A stretch of 64,000 nt of DNA, taken from contig WBMZ01004648.1 in the NCBI GenBank assembly GCA_013400975.1, positions 1 through 64,000 of the forward strand, in the 5' to 3' direction. This document shows, one piece after another, positions 1 through 12,569 of this stretch. Within the stretch, counting starts at the first letter, position 1; each line of letters begins with the position of its first letter. The stretch comes from Atrichornis clamosus. Lineage: Eukaryota; Chordata; Aves; Passeriformes; Menuridae. The position numbers and the translations under genes are program-made. The notes beneath the pieces are model-generated. The model was not told where the DNA came from and did not search any database. It saw only the letters and a program-made list of their open reading frames with translations.

Positions 1-37
1 GGAGTTCCTGGCCTATGGCCAGGTTCAAACCATAACA
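1..37 (+). mobile_element. 3' terminal 37 bp of an ERVL-like LTR
   Basis: The first 37 bases match, with about three substitutions, the last 37 bases of the complete LTR ending at 11142: the same ggagttcctggcct start and the same ccataaca/ccaaaaca-type end. The window therefore opens inside the 3' tip of an LTR of the same family and orientation, and most of that copy lies upstream. The sequence after base 37 does not begin with a tRNA-primer-binding TGG motif, so this looks like a solo LTR rather than the 5' LTR of a provirus. Confidence 0.75.
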
Positions 38-3000
38 ATAGCTTAATTTGGTTTTATACAATTTGCAGGGTTTTTGGGAGGGTGGGCAGAGACAGCTCTT
101 CCAATAAAGGTGGGATTGGTAAATTCACGTGTACTGATACTAGCCAAAGTTGACTGTGACTGTGATGACTGTGTATAATGTCACTCTTTATTTCATTGAC
201 ATGTTTTTATATAGGATATTCAGAGCTCGCTTAAAATATCATAGTTAACCTCCAGTTCTTGTTTTATGGAAACCTGGAACTCAGCTTGTAGTCTCTGGAT
301 CATTTTCCTAGAACCGATCCCTGTCTTTCACCAATTGCTCCAAGGCAGTAAGTGCCTTTAGTGCCTCTTTTGGCTGCGTTTATGACCCGTTTTTGTAAAA
401 AAACCTGCCTCCTTTCTTCATAGGAAATCATTCCTGTTTCTTTCAGTTTTTGCTCTTCACTGTTTTCAGTCATCACCGAACCATCTTTTCATTTCAAGAG
501 ACATCAAAACAATTATATTCTGATTCAGTTTTCTTCATCTTGTTGTGTGTTATAAATAAACTTCTAATACATGCACATTTTTTTACTTACTACTAGATTC
601 CCTGCTGATTAATTAATTTCCTTTCCGCCTCCTATTTTATCCTGTTTTAATGAAACAAAGTGTTTTAAACAATTATATATTTTCTGTATTTCACAGTTAC
701 ATATGCTTGACTACAATTTTCTTCCACATGTGTGCATTTTGTTTTACTGTGTTTGGAGAAGTCTGTTTTTCATAACACCAGTGTTTTCGAAGCTCAGCAA
801 ATAATTGATGGTGTCTTCTTATTGGCTGGCACAATTAATTTGGGTGAACTCCCCACAATCAATATATCCTTCTTTTGTATTGCAGGCATGCAGATTGTTC
901 TTCTCTGGCTATTGATATTCTCCTGCTCCCAGGGGTTACAGCACTCAGTGGTTTCAGATTATTTTCCAATAATAAAGATGAAGCACAGTACATTGCAGGG
1001 CTTTAGCCAGTGTAGGAACATATCCAGACATATATGAAATGTCCTGAGGAAGAACGTGGGTGAGCGTGGTTCTTAGTTACCCTGTCGTGCAGTACTGAAT
1101 TAAGAAATCTCATTTATCTATTTTAATGCTGAATGGACACATTTGGTAAAATAGCTGGGGTAAGTAGAAATCATATACTCTAGGCCTTATCTACATTAAG
1201 TACGTGAAATTACCCACTTTCATATCTCACAACATAGCTGGTAGCTCGATTGTGCTATCTCTAGTGCAAGCCAGGTAATTTCATTTCTGCACTGAGCTCA
1301 CTGAGAAAGATTTGGTTTTCCTTAAAATATAAAAAAAAACCCCAATGCAGATTAAGAATTGTTTTAGACTGAAGAAATTAAGTAGGCGTGAGAAACAATA
1401 GTCATGAAAATGCTGTGTATGTAAAGAAACAATTACATTCTGCTTGATACCATACACCAGACAGTGAAGTACTTACTCCTGGTATGAGTGAAATAGTTTC
1501 AAGTCGCTTCAAGACTGAGCTCTGCTAAGAGGTACACTAGAGTGAACTTCTGTTAACCTTACTTTGTGGGTTATTGAAATATTTATTCATGGAGTGGTAT
1601 AGTACAGATTCTTCAAGGTCAAGAATGGGCCAACCTTCCAGACTCAGGAGATTGTTCCATTAGCCACTACCCAAAGGTTTGTGGGAAAAAAAAATGCTCA
1701 TCTTTATTAATGACCACAGAGAACACATTATAAAAATCTGTTCTTGTGTATGTGTTTGTGTATTTAAGATAGCAAAACTAGAAGATAATATGTGTATGTA
1801 GTTGCAAATTTGTAAGAAAGAAAGAATATGCGATTATGTAAATCTCATACCAATTTTTTAACCTCACACCTATAAAAAACTAACCAAAGTCTTACACTTT
1901 TAAAGGAGAGAAGAGGGGAAAACAGCTTTAAACACTTCCTTTCGGATCTGCTGCCAGAAATCCTTATATTTGTTATCTGACTGAACCCAGTTACTTTCTG
2001 TAGTCATCAGTTATTATCTTGCTTCCTCACCACGAGATCCTATGCTTGATGCCATATGTTAAAAGCCAAGACCTGCAAAACTAGCTGAAATTCACTACCT
2101 ATTTATTTAATTTAAACACCTTTGTTGTAGTAGTTCTCACCCGCCCCTGTGTTGCTTTACTGTCTTGGTGATTCACTTTGTTGCAGCTTTGACAACAATT
2201 GCAGTAATAAAAAACTAAAGAAGGATCCTGGGGGTATTTGTTTCCAGTTTTTGAAAACTGCTGCTGACACTGTAATTTTGTCAACTGAGAGAATTAGACA
2301 CCTAAAATATTTCTAGAAGGTTCGATATTCAAGTAGGTACGTGTGAAGTTACTGAAGCAATTTTCAGAATTTACTTTTTAGTGGCTGTAGAAAGTGGAAG
2401 ATGAATAAAAATGTATCATTTCCAGGTGAAATGCTATGTCAGTTACTGTTATTGGAGCACTAGAATACCATACAACTATCTTTAGGAATGTGTAGCTTAC
2501 AAATTGATGATATTCTGCTAATTTTGAATACAGTTTTTGGGTAAAAATAATTTCTATCAGATACAAGGTTTCTTTATACTTTTCAGTCCTGTAAAGGCAT
2601 TCAAAGGAGTAGTTGAAAAAGCATATGCCTTTAAAACAGTAAAATCCCTTTCGATGTAGAGAAAAGGGATCTGAATGGTTTTTAACTGTCCTTCCTGACA
2701 TTACTTTTCACAGTACATTAGATACCATCTCTTTCCTGTTATAATATCTCTTTATACCTAGCCTATAAAATAGATTAAATTTGTTGCAGTGTGATGCTTT
2801 TCATTTCTTTGCTGCCAGACTTCATGTGAAAATTCTTCATCTACTTCCTTTGGTGCATATGATTACAGAAGAGATAAAACATTGGGGCAAAGATGAAAAA
2901 AATCCCCTAAATAGCAAAATCTTTAAGAAACGCAGAATGACAAAATAAAGCACTAAATAAATTGGAGACTAACAAGATGCCAGCATGCACAGCCTTCTGG

Positions 3001-5655
3001 CGTGTCCAGGTGTAGGTTTTGTGGTACCTAATGACTTTAGAATTGCATAACAATATAGGTAGGCAAATGTATTGATGTCTTCTGCAATAGGTGTTATTGG
3101 CCTCTGAAGAGTCAAGAACAGAAACTCCGGTTCTGGTCTTTGAAATCTGATTTCAAATGCAATACTACAGGACTAGTACTTGTTGAGTCATTCTTCCTGC
3201 TGGTGGGGTGCACACTGTAAGCCTCTGTCTCCTCCTGTGAGTTACTGCTATTTCATCACTCAACATTCAGCAGTATTCCGCTGTCTGCTGCATGCCTGTC
3301 CTCCTTAGTCTTCCAGAAAGCCACTGTCTTCCTGTTACTTTCAGGATCTGCAAGATTTTCAGTATCTTTCAAAACTTTTTCTGTGGCTCTTCTGTGATAC
3401 TTCCCTACTGAAACTGAGATTATCAGGAGTCTGTGGTCTTCCAGGGCAAAGTTACACCGCAACTAAACAGAAGCAAACTGAGACAGTTACAGGAGGTTCA
3501 TTATTATTTATATACAAACTGTTTTACTGTGGCTATACTAAAAATAACCATTAAAATGGTTGCACAGGGACAGAACACGTATATTGTAGTTGGCTGAATT
3601 ATATATAGAGGACCTAAAATTAAGTTTAGAAACAGCTACATTTTTTCTTTTGTCAGGAGGGATAAGAAGAAAGCAAAAACTAATGGGGATGAAGCAACCT
3701 GAGAAGAGATGTAATTCTATACTATGAATATGCTTAAATTCACTAGAAATTTCAGTCCATCCTATGTACCTAACATGTATCACTGCACCAGATTGGACCC
3801 TGTGGACTGAAACATTTGCATAATATATAAAAATAATTACAATTGTAATTAATAATTATAAGAGTTACTGTTCTTACTTTTTAAAAAAAAAGCTTCTACT
3901 TTTTAATAAAGGGATTATTTGTCCTGAATCTGTGCAGAAAGGCTTACCAACATCTTCGTGAAAACTAATCATTAAAGAGTTAAGTAAAATTTAAAATATT
4001 CTGGGCTTTATTTAAAGAATCATAGCTCCTAAACTCAGCTCCTTATTTTCTCATTTGGAGGAAGTTCATATAGCTGTCCATGTAGCTGCGCTGTGCTAAT
4101 TTACATCAGCTGATGATCTGGCCTAAGGTGCTCTACTTTAGATGAAAATAATAACATTTCTGGCACCATCTAGAATTCTTTATTATTCTATTTACATAAG
4201 TTGCTTTCAATTAACCAGAGCAACTTCTCTTGGGGCAACAGAATTGAACCTTAAGCTTGGGGAAAATGTGTGGTTTGCTCCCCAGTTCCCTTTCTGGGAT
4301 GGCACTGTGGTCTGCAGGCTGTGTTGACAGGGCATGCCTGTCTCTCACTGTCTGTCTGTATTACAGTCAGAGCAGCAGCACTGCTCACTGCTGCACACTC
4401 AATTACTTGCACAGACAACACTCAGTAATGAAGAGACATGCTGCCACAGTGTAATTAATCCTCTGGAGTCCCGTAGGCAACCAGCAACCGCACAAACAGC
4501 TGACTAATCTGCCAAAGTACACAGGTATCTCGATTCGTGACACGATTGCTTGTCTGATGGTATTTTTTTGCTTAATTGTCCTTTGTCATACAGCAGAAGT
4601 GAACTTTTCTTAGCTTGCAATTACTTGGAAGTCACTATTAGTTGCCTGCATATTTTTACATCTGATTGTCTTTTCTAGCCTTTTGACATAACTCTTCTTC
4701 CCTTTAAACAATACAGGGCAAGACCCTCACCTCAGGTAAGCATGGAGAGAGTAATTTTTTTATCAGCTACCCGCTGGATTTGGATGTTCATTATCCTTTG
4801 TATATTACTTTCAGCAAACTTGTAAAAGTTCTCTAGCATTGTAAAAGTCCACATTAAACACTTCAGATTGAAACAAGTCAAGTGCCAAAAAATATGACGC
4901 AAAGAAAATGAATTTTCCATTTTCCTGATATAGATCTGACCTTTGGTTTATAATAACCACATACTATGACAGATGACCTAAACTGTAAACCTCTACATGT
5001 AATAATGATAGATGTGTTTAGATTTTTTCTGGCATTAGGCAAACTATGTAACAGTAAACATATTGTTAATACAGAGGGCACGTTTTTACATTCTCTTGAG
5101 AAAGCATGATTTTTTTTCTCATCTCGTTTAGCACTAACAAAAACAAATGGTTGTTTTGTGCCTATAGTCATGATTCATAAGTGGGTAGTACTCTTACTCA
5201 AGATATGCTACTATTTTTCTCAATTAAAATGCAATAATGTTTGTTGAATTTGGTAGAATTTATTGTGAAAAGAAATATATATACTTGAGGTCATAGGGGA
5301 ATTCATCCTCCAGAAAAATATATGAACATAGCAGTGCTTTATTCTTAATTGGCATAACAATATTGTAAGAATTTCAATCACAATTTTCAATTAGAATTAC
5401 AACTCTTGAGTCCACTGAAGTCAGTCAACCAATGCTGCATATTTAAGGAGCAAAAAAAGCACTTTGGAATATAAAAGTTTGGAATATATTTTTGGAAAGA
5501 CCAAATCAGCAAGAACCTGTCTTAGGAGCAGAAAAAAAGGGGATGAAATTTGCGCTCTAAACTGAATTGCATTTTCTTAAAGATACGAAAATGAATAGCA
5601 CAAAAAGAAAGGAAAAAATACACTTAGAGTATGGATGGTAAAGGTAGAAAGAGAT
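38..5655. other. Unique AT-rich non-coding sequence, no gene seen
   Basis: No frame here looks like a protein. The open frames are 61-107 codons, scattered on both strands, without recognisable domains or splice context. Short A and T runs occur throughout. A slightly less AT-rich, non-repetitive patch at about 4330-4560 carries a homeodomain-type taatta core; it could be a conserved non-coding element, but nothing here proves that. Confidence 0.6.
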
Positions 5656-5877
5656 GATAGAATCATTTAGGTTGGAAAAGATCTTTTAGATCTTAGTCAA
5701 ATCTTTAAACACAGTACTGCCAAGTCCACCAGCAAACAATGTCCCCAAGTGCCACATCTTCGTGGCTTTTGAATACCTCCAGGGATGATGACTCAACCAC
5801 TTCCCTGGGCAGCCTGTTCCAATGCTTGACATCCCTTTCAGTGAAGAACTTTTTCCTTATATCCAGTCTAAACCTTC
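5656..5877 (-). mobile_element. CR1 LINE, 3' end fragment (minus)
   Basis: The left edge is gatagaatcatttaggttgg, the reverse complement of the CR1 3' terminus. The inverted CR1 3' untranslated order follows: aagtccacc, cctccagggatgatgactca, gggcagcctgttccaatgct, then cagtgaagaactttttcct. CR1 is the dominant avian non-LTR retrotransposon and is normally 5' truncated, as here, where about 220 bp remain. No coding sequence is included. Identity rests on recognising the family's 3' region. Confidence 0.9.
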
Positions 5878-7355
5878 ACTGAAGCATCTACTGCGTGGAT
5901 TATCAATGTTAGATTGTCATGTCAAACTAACCCACAGGTAATTTGTTAAATTTAATCAGATAACTAAAAGAATTTGGAGTGCTGAGTTAGCCTTTCTGGG
6001 ATCAGTAAAGCTTTGAAACACAGTACAGCTGGAGCTCTTTCATATTGAATATTTGCTTTTGTGACACAATATTGCGCTGATGAAATACTAGCACAAAAAT
6101 TGGAAGCTGTTATCAAAGCAGTAGATTGTAGTCTTCAAAAAATAAATAAGAAACCTAAACAAACAACCCCCCTTCCCCGCAAATCCAAATAAACTTTAAA
6201 AATGAAGTAATAAAAATGGGATGGAACTAAAAAGCATAAAATGCCAGTTCTGGCCCTTGATGATACATAGTAGGAAGTTTTGTTCTAACCTCAGTGAGCA
6301 TTGACTGCCTATGGCAAATGGGCTATATTCAGGTGTTCTACCTGATCCACAGGCTGAGTTAGAGCTGCCCGGGGGTTTCAATTCTAAAAATGCAAAATTT
6401 GATTCTGAATTGAATAAAAAAACTAGAAAAAAATGGGAAGTGGTAATGCTGCTGCTGTAAAAGACCCCTCCTGTGCAAAGTCCTGATCAGACATGTGCTA
6501 GAAAGATAAACCTGGACTGGAACAGAGCAGGAGAAGGCTGCTATAGTGGTTAGGAGGCCCTGCCTGTTCATGGAAGAGATTAGCTTGATTAGCCAAGCAA
6601 AGCTGAGAAAAAATATGGCTTTGTTTGCACTTATCCAAAGAATGAGGATATGTTCTTTAAACTAAAGAATCATTTCAGCACAAGCGCAGATTTGTATGAA
6701 CTAGATACGAACAAATCCAAGCTGAAAATTAGATTAATGTTGTTGGCCAGTGGAGCACTCATATTTCGTATCTGTTCTCCCAGAGTACTAGGATGAAAAT
6801 ATTTAGCTGTTTTTAAACTGGAGATTATAAAATGTGCTATCTGTGATAGCAGTTCTTGACGCTTGCTATCAACTAAGGCTTTTTATGTTCCTTTTCCTCA
6901 GTACTTAGGAATTCAATTCATGCATCTTATCTTCAAAATGCAAAGAATCACCTACAATTTCAAACAGAGCCAATTTTCCTTCTGGAGACCTTTTTTTAGT
7001 TTTGGTGGTAATAATTATGCTTTTCTTTAGAATGACGGTAGTCATTAAGGTTCAGATCTGTAAAAATATTTAGGTGTAGAAATGTATAATCTTAAAATTT
7101 CCTGTTCTCTGTGTGCAATTTACAAACCTGATGTAGTTATCTAAGTAATTATACTCAAATACTGAGCCAGCTCCTACACTGCTGTGCTTAGAACACTGCA
7201 ATTCCACTGAAGATAGAACTGTGGTTGATTTGGGGTGCACCTTTTAGGGTATTGTCAGCTGACATGACTGTTCCTTTTAAAATCAGATGCTATAAATCGT
7301 GGCTATCTTGAGTTTTCTCTTTAATTTGCATGCATAAATTTTTTTGCCGTTTCTC
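5878..7355. other. Non-coding sequence, nothing recognised
   Basis: AT-rich sequence between two CR1 fragments. The open frames are short (60-70 codons) and without features. No LTR, RNA gene or long repeat was seen. Confidence 0.55.
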
Positions 7356-7590
7356 AGTGTGGTTAGAAGTTGTCTCTTCCAACACTGCACTCAAATCAAG
7401 GTCAGCTTCTAGGTTGCAATATAGGCTTGTCCTTAGCTCAGAGGTTTTTCCGTTTGAGCTCTGAAACATCTCTGAAGATGAAATTTATGCAGCCTCTGCA
7501 GAGGAAACATGCCATCATGTTCAACTGCCTTCTTGCTGAAGAATTTTTCCTTGTATCTAATTGCCAGAGTGCCTCATAGGTCAGGATTTT
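7356..7590 (-). mobile_element. Old CR1 LINE 3' fragment (minus)
   Basis: Degraded reverse-oriented CR1 3' end. In order it shows a gtctcttccaacactgca segment, ggtcagcttctaggttgc, a decayed leucine-rich stretch around tctctgaagatg, then gttcaactgccttcttgctg and gaagaatttttccttgtatc. The order of blocks is that of the CR1 3' region, but substitutions and indels are heavy, so this is an old copy. The right edge is uncertain because an unrelated GC-rich patch follows. Confidence 0.7.
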
Positions 7591-7600
7591 CCTTCAGCTG

Positions 7601-7682
7601 GGGCACCAGGGTGTCCTTGGGGTCCATGACCTGGCAGCTAACATGCAGCCCACCAGGCAGGACAGCCAAGGGACACCAGGGG
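7601..7682. repeat. Imperfect inverted repeat in a GC-rich patch
   Basis: The left arm 7611-7625 (gtgtccttggggtcc) is nearly the reverse complement of the right arm 7660-7676 (ggacagccaagggacac), with a loop of about 34 bp. The patch is clearly richer in G and C than its flanks. It may be a remnant of a small mobile element or a chance hairpin. Confidence 0.45.
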
Positions 7683-7690
7683 CAGCACTG

Positions 7691-10227
7691 ATTTCACAGA
7701 GAGCTTTGGGTCTTGTGCATACTATTATTGGAAAAACTAGGGATATACTTTTCTAGGGAAATGTCATTCCATTCACTAGAGTGAATTTGAATTTTAATTC
7801 TGAGCTCTGAATTTTGATAGCTGACTTAATTGGGTAGTGTGCACTGGAAAAGAAAAAATATATTGCAATTATTTGGTTGTAAGATGTCACTGTCATAAAG
7901 AGAGGAGTAATTCTAATAGGGTATGAGGCCGGTGAGTACAACTCAAGAGACTTGTGATAGACATTTGTTTAGGTATTTGTTTAGAAATGTATCACAGTCC
8001 ATTAATTGCTATATGTCTTTTGACTTCTTTTTTCTCTGTCCTTGAGTTTTTTTGATAGGTTATGTTCTGTCAACCTGCCACTTTGAACCTAGTCATTTTT
8101 TTGTATGTCACTTAAAACATTGCCTTAGTGGTTAAACAATTCTTTTCTGCTGTCTATTTACCTGTAAAGTTTCCACACTTCAGTATGTGGACCATCAACA
8201 ACAGTTTATATCCCTGCTAAACCAAGTCACTTGTCTTGTTATTTATGTTTGTTATAAACTGTTATTTATACAGCAAGCTGTAACCATGATTTACAGTTAT
8301 CACATTAATTGACTACGTAATTTCACTCTACACCTCAGCTGCCAGTAATTTGGCCATAACTTTTACAGAACTTATTCTTGTTTTATAGTGTGGGAAGCCT
8401 GTTGGCCTTTTGTGAAACTACATGAACAAAGGTGTTCCACTAATTGGCTGGCAGAAATGCAAAACCAATTAACTCATCGTTCTCTACTGTAAGGGTAAAG
8501 AATGAGATTCCATCGCTGTGCAAACTTTATATCAGGCACAGAAATCAAAATTTTGTCTGGTGAAGCTGTGACCCACATATCCTTCAAGGCAGCATATGAG
8601 GCTGCAGTCTTCTGCACCACCAGTCTCTGGTAAATACATTAAATAAAGATTCAACACATAAGCATTAAGTAAGTCCACTGAGTTGTGCATTATTCTGAAA
8701 GTTGCTGAACAGCAGAAGGTAATCATTCAGTAGAGTCAAGATGAATAAAGTAAAAGGCTATCTCATGTTACAATTGATTTCAATCTACTGAAATATGCAC
8801 TGCACATTTTGATTAGCTGGGTAATGCAGTGTATGCTTCTGCTAGGAAGGAGAAATCCAACACTTTATTGTACTTCTTTTGGCTGCCTATCCATTCATCA
8901 AAGCTTTCCTAATTTACATTCTATTTCCCTTGATGCAATCAATATGAACAATAGAGGGTGTTACCTTGCATTTCTATGCTTTGATCTGATTTGGCATTTG
9001 TGATCAACACAGTCTAGCAATGTTGCAGGTTAGGAAACATTTTGCTACTGCCATCAATTACATTGTTCAGTGACCTTCCTTCTCCCTGCTGTGCTTTGAA
9101 AATACATGTATATATTTCAAGATGTCTTTTTTGCCTGCGCTATTTGTTTTACAGAGCAGCACACTGTGAAAATGAGAGATGGTAAACAACATCCTTAATG
9201 CTTAAGATGAAGAAGCCAATGGCTACTTATCCACTATTACATTGATGTACAGTTACTCTTACAGTGAACATAAATAATAATACCATTAATCCTCCACGTC
9301 ATAAAGAACTACATGCATGGCCTCCAGCACTGTGTATGCATTACCAGTTCCTGGACTTGAGTTTTTTACTCCCCTGGGAAGATGTGTTTGTTGATGTGAT
9401 CTTGGTTCTTGAAAATACAGAAATGTAATAAACCTGCTAGTGCATTATGAAATAACAGTAGTGTTTTTTTGGTTGGTGGTAGTTTTAGGGGGCTTTTTTA
9501 GCTCTAACTGGTGAAAATATGGAATCAATGGACCTTTATTATTTTTATAATTAGAGTTAAGCACATTTATGACTCATTGCATTATTATTCTACAGCATAT
9601 CTATGGATGCATCACTCCCATGCAGTATACCTGATTTATTTCACAGGTAAAATGGGATAATAAAATTAATCTGTCATGACTTTAAAATTTCCCACTATAA
9701 AAGAAGCATTGTGTGTGTTATATCAGCTCACAGGGCAAAGGAAATATGGATGATAATTAAAGTCATAGGCAACTCCTTCTTCAAAAATGACTGAGAGGGA
9801 AAAACTAGTTCAATTAAACCACTAGTCTCTCTAAAGCTGCTAGAACAACTCAAATCTAAATATGGCACTATTGTCTTTATCATTAAGCAGCCCAAAATAC
9901 CTTCTACAGATATGGAATCAGAAGTAAGAGCCATGCTCCAGGCTTCCCAGTCACATTCCATCTGTAAGACATTTCATCTTTCAGATTGTTTTTCCTTGTG
10001 TAGTCCTGCCTGCTAACATAAAACAGCTATAATAAAACAGCTCTCACTACCTTCATATTCCTATGTGATTTGCTATGCAAGAAACACTTAACTCTGAGGA
10101 GCTGGGAAGATCAACCAATCCTGAAAACATCTTCTGAGCCTGGAACATCTGTTAATCCTGTTCTAGGTTGTCAACACAAAGAACCAAGGGATGGACAGCT
10201 GTCAGATAGAGTCTTGTTCAAATGAAG
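7691..10227. other. Unique non-coding sequence with a candidate regulatory patch
   Basis: No gene or transposon recognised. Between about 8790 and 9100 the sequence is non-repetitive and holds atcaaag (8897-8903), aacaat (8947-8952) and ctttgatct (8979-8987), matching TCF/LEF-type and SOX-type cores. Such clusters occur in vertebrate enhancers but also arise by chance in AT-rich DNA. Confidence 0.4.
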
Positions 10228-10232
10228 GGTAG
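10228..10232. repeat. Left 5-bp target-site duplication (ggtag)
   Basis: The five bases directly before the LTR start at 10233 are ggtag, identical to the five bases directly after the LTR end at 11142. Confidence 0.9.
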
Positions 10233-11142
10233 TGTCATGGTTTTGCTAGACTTGGGTTTGGTAGCGGGGGGGCTGCAGGGCTGACTCCTGTGAGAAGCTG
10301 CTAGAAGCCCCACCACTATGTCTTGCAGGGCCAATGTCTGGCTGGCTGCAAAGATGGACATGCCGCAGGCCAATTAGAAGGGGTAACGCCTCTGTGATAA
10401 CAGATTTAAGAAGGAATTCAAAACAATTCTGGTTGCACCACTAAAACTTGCAGCCAGAGAGGAGGAGAATGTGAGCTAAAAGACCAACATGGAGAAGCAC
10501 CAAGGCCAGGTCGGAAGATACAGCAGGGCCGGAGTCGAGATTCCTCTGCAGCTGGTGCTGAGCCCATGGTGAGACTGGATGTCCCCCCTTGTAGCCCATG
10601 GAGGAGCACGGGAATGCAGAGCCCCCTTTGCAGATGTTGGAGCAGGGGGATGCTTAAAGACTGCAGCCTGTGGAGGAGTGACTCGTGCCGCAGCAGTTTG
10701 AGGGCCACTGTCGCCGGTGGGATGGACTTCGGACTTTACTTTCTAAAGGGGACCCGACCATTCAGCAAGGGAAGACTCCAATCCTTGAGATTATGAAGAC
10801 CTGGCCTAACCTTAAAAACTCTATAATTCTCTGTCTCCCTGTGTTGTCTGGGTAGGAGGGAAGCAGGGAGGGGACAGTGGGGGAGGGAGAAAGAAGGTGC
10901 ATTTTCCCACAGCTCATATTGCTTCTCAGTTGTTCTTTTCTGGTAGTATAATAAATGTAGTTTCATATTTTCAAGTGGTTTGCCTGTTTTGCCTGTGATT
11001 TTTCTCTTTGAGATTTTAATCACAAACTTCGTGTATGCTTTGATTTTTTTTCCTTCCCTCTCCTCTGTCCAGCTGCGAGAAGCGGGGGGAAGTCTGCGAG
11101 CCTGGGGAGTTCCTGGCCTCTGGCCAGGCTCAAACCAAAACA
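10233..11142 (+). mobile_element. Complete solo LTR, ERVL-like, 910 bp
   Basis: The element begins TGTCATGG and ends AAAACA, the TG...CA ends expected of a retroviral LTR, and is flanked by perfect 5-bp duplications of ggtag. A 5-bp duplication fits class III (ERVL-like) endogenous retroviruses. U3 contains a G-run segment near 10264 and a weak TATA-like gatttaag at 10403-10410. A polyadenylation signal AATAAA lies at 10950-10955. No gag, pol or env sequence is attached, so the provirus has been reduced to one LTR by recombination between its LTRs. Short open frames inside it (76-96 codons, both strands) are chance. The intact duplication suggests it is younger than the related copies at 11.8 and 34.4 kb. 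Confidence 0.9.
10950..10955 (+). promoter_or_regulatory. Polyadenylation signal AATAAA of the LTR
   Basis: A canonical AATAAA in the expected R-region position, about 190 bp before the LTR 3' end. Confidence 0.6.
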
Positions 11143-11147
11143 GGTAG
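11143..11147. repeat. Right 5-bp target-site duplication (ggtag)
   Basis: Identical to 10228-10232. The pair brackets the LTR exactly and fixes both of its ends. Confidence 0.9.
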
Positions 11148-11809
11148 TAAGCAGAGCAGAAAGAAATGCAAGACTTGGAAATAAAATAAAAAAGAACTTT
11201 TGAAAATGCTTATGGAAAGTGGAAATATCATGCCTGGAAGATGTTTTAATACAGTTTTCTATGTAGGTTACACATTATATGCCCAGAGAACATCCCCCAG
11301 AGATACGTTTGTCTTATTTGTAAGAAATACCTGGGTGTCCATGAGCATATATGGGCATGCTAACATGAATGATAGTAGCAAAGTACATTTACTTTTATCT
11401 TCAAAAGAGAACAAACAGGTGAAATTTAATAAAGTGCCTGGTGTTATGTGTAGGCTAAAAAGACTTGAAAATCTAAAGGGAACATCTATCAACCATGATG
11501 TAGAGCAGCAGGGAAAACATAAATTCCGGTAATGTAGGTTATTTATTCTACTTACTACAGCAAGGACTTGCTCATAGGTGATCTATTTAAGAATGCAAAC
11601 GCGTTTTCTTTGCCACATTCTGCTTTCTCTAACAGTCAGACCTGGGGTTGAAGTTTTCCATTCATTTACTAAAGAAGGTAGATGTATCATTCCCTTTCTT
11701 TAAAAATCTCAGCACCAAAATACCTAGACACTAATATTTCACTCACTGTAATTATGCTGTTCATGTTTTTAGCTTCCCTCTGGTTCTTAGTGTATTTGGT
11801 GTTTGTGCT
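11148..11809. other. Spacer between two LTRs, no retroviral sequence seen
   Basis: Roughly 660 bp of AT-rich sequence with overlapping chance frames on both strands (110 codons plus, 74 codons minus). No primer-binding site follows the LTR at 11142 and no polypurine tract was noticed before the next LTR, so this is not a provirus interior. Confidence 0.55.
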
Positions 11810-12569
11810 CGGGCGTTGGCAGTGGAGGCTGCAGGGCAGTCTCTGTTAGGAATGGCCAGGACTGTCCTGTGCCAGACATGGCTGATTCCAGCCAGCTCCA
11901 ACGGGCCCACCATGGCTGAGCCCTGCAGTCAAGGTGGTGACACTTCCGGGAAAGCATATTTAAGAAAGGGACAGGCAGAAAGGAATGAGGGGAAAAAATG
12001 CAAGAAACAACTCTGTGAGCACCAAGGTGAGAGCAGAAGGGTGAGGGAGGACATGCTCCAAGTGCTGCAACAGAGATGTTCCTGCAGCCAATGGAGAACC
12101 CCATCCCAAGCAGGTGCATATGTCCTGGAAGGACTGCAGCCTGTGGCGAGGACCCATGCAGAAACGGGGGCCACAAAATTAGGAGTATGGAGAAGCAGAG
12201 AAGTTCTGCAACGGGCTGACTTCTACCCTCTTCACATCTTTTCCACTCATGGGGTGTGAGGAGATAAGAGTCAGGAACAAAGTAGGGAAGTTGAACCTGG
12301 GGGAAAAAAAAGGTTTGATTAAAGGAGTTGTTTTAGTTTTTGTCTTTGTTTCTTGTGGTTCAAATCTACTTCACTCAGTAATCAAAACAGTCTTCCCCAA
12401 GCTGAGTCTGTTCTGCCTGTGATGGTAACTGGTAAACCATCTCCCTGTGTTTATCTCAACCTATGAGTTTTCCATGTTATTTTACCCTCCCGTACCCCCA
12501 CCATGTTCAGAAAGAGAAATGAGAGTGGTTGGATGGGTGTCTGGAAACACCTAAGCTAAGCTCACCGCA
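11810..12569 (+). mobile_element. Degraded, 5'-truncated ERVL-like LTR
   Basis: The sequence follows the avian ERVL-type LTR order: a ccagccagctccaacggg segment, a TATA-like catatttaag near 11960, a gaaacaactctgtgagcacc R-region segment, the repeated cctgcagcc..tggag words, then aagctgagtctgttctgcct and a tail ending ctaagctcaccgca. It is related to the copies at 34445-35130 and 36369-37371. The start is approximate because the TG terminus is not recognisable, and no target-site duplication was found. A 147-codon plus-strand frame (11816-12259) and minus-strand frames inside it are non-coding shadows. Confidence 0.75.

Noticed and set aside
1..11142. A full ERVL provirus spanning from the LTR at 1-37 to the LTR at 10233-11142
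   Set aside because: The spacing fits a provirus, but the second LTR has its own perfect duplication on both sides, no primer-binding site follows base 37, and the interval holds CR1 fragments and no retroviral coding sequence.
11816..12259. 147-codon plus-strand ORF
   Set aside because: It lies entirely inside a degraded LTR; its composition follows LTR words and no domain is visible.
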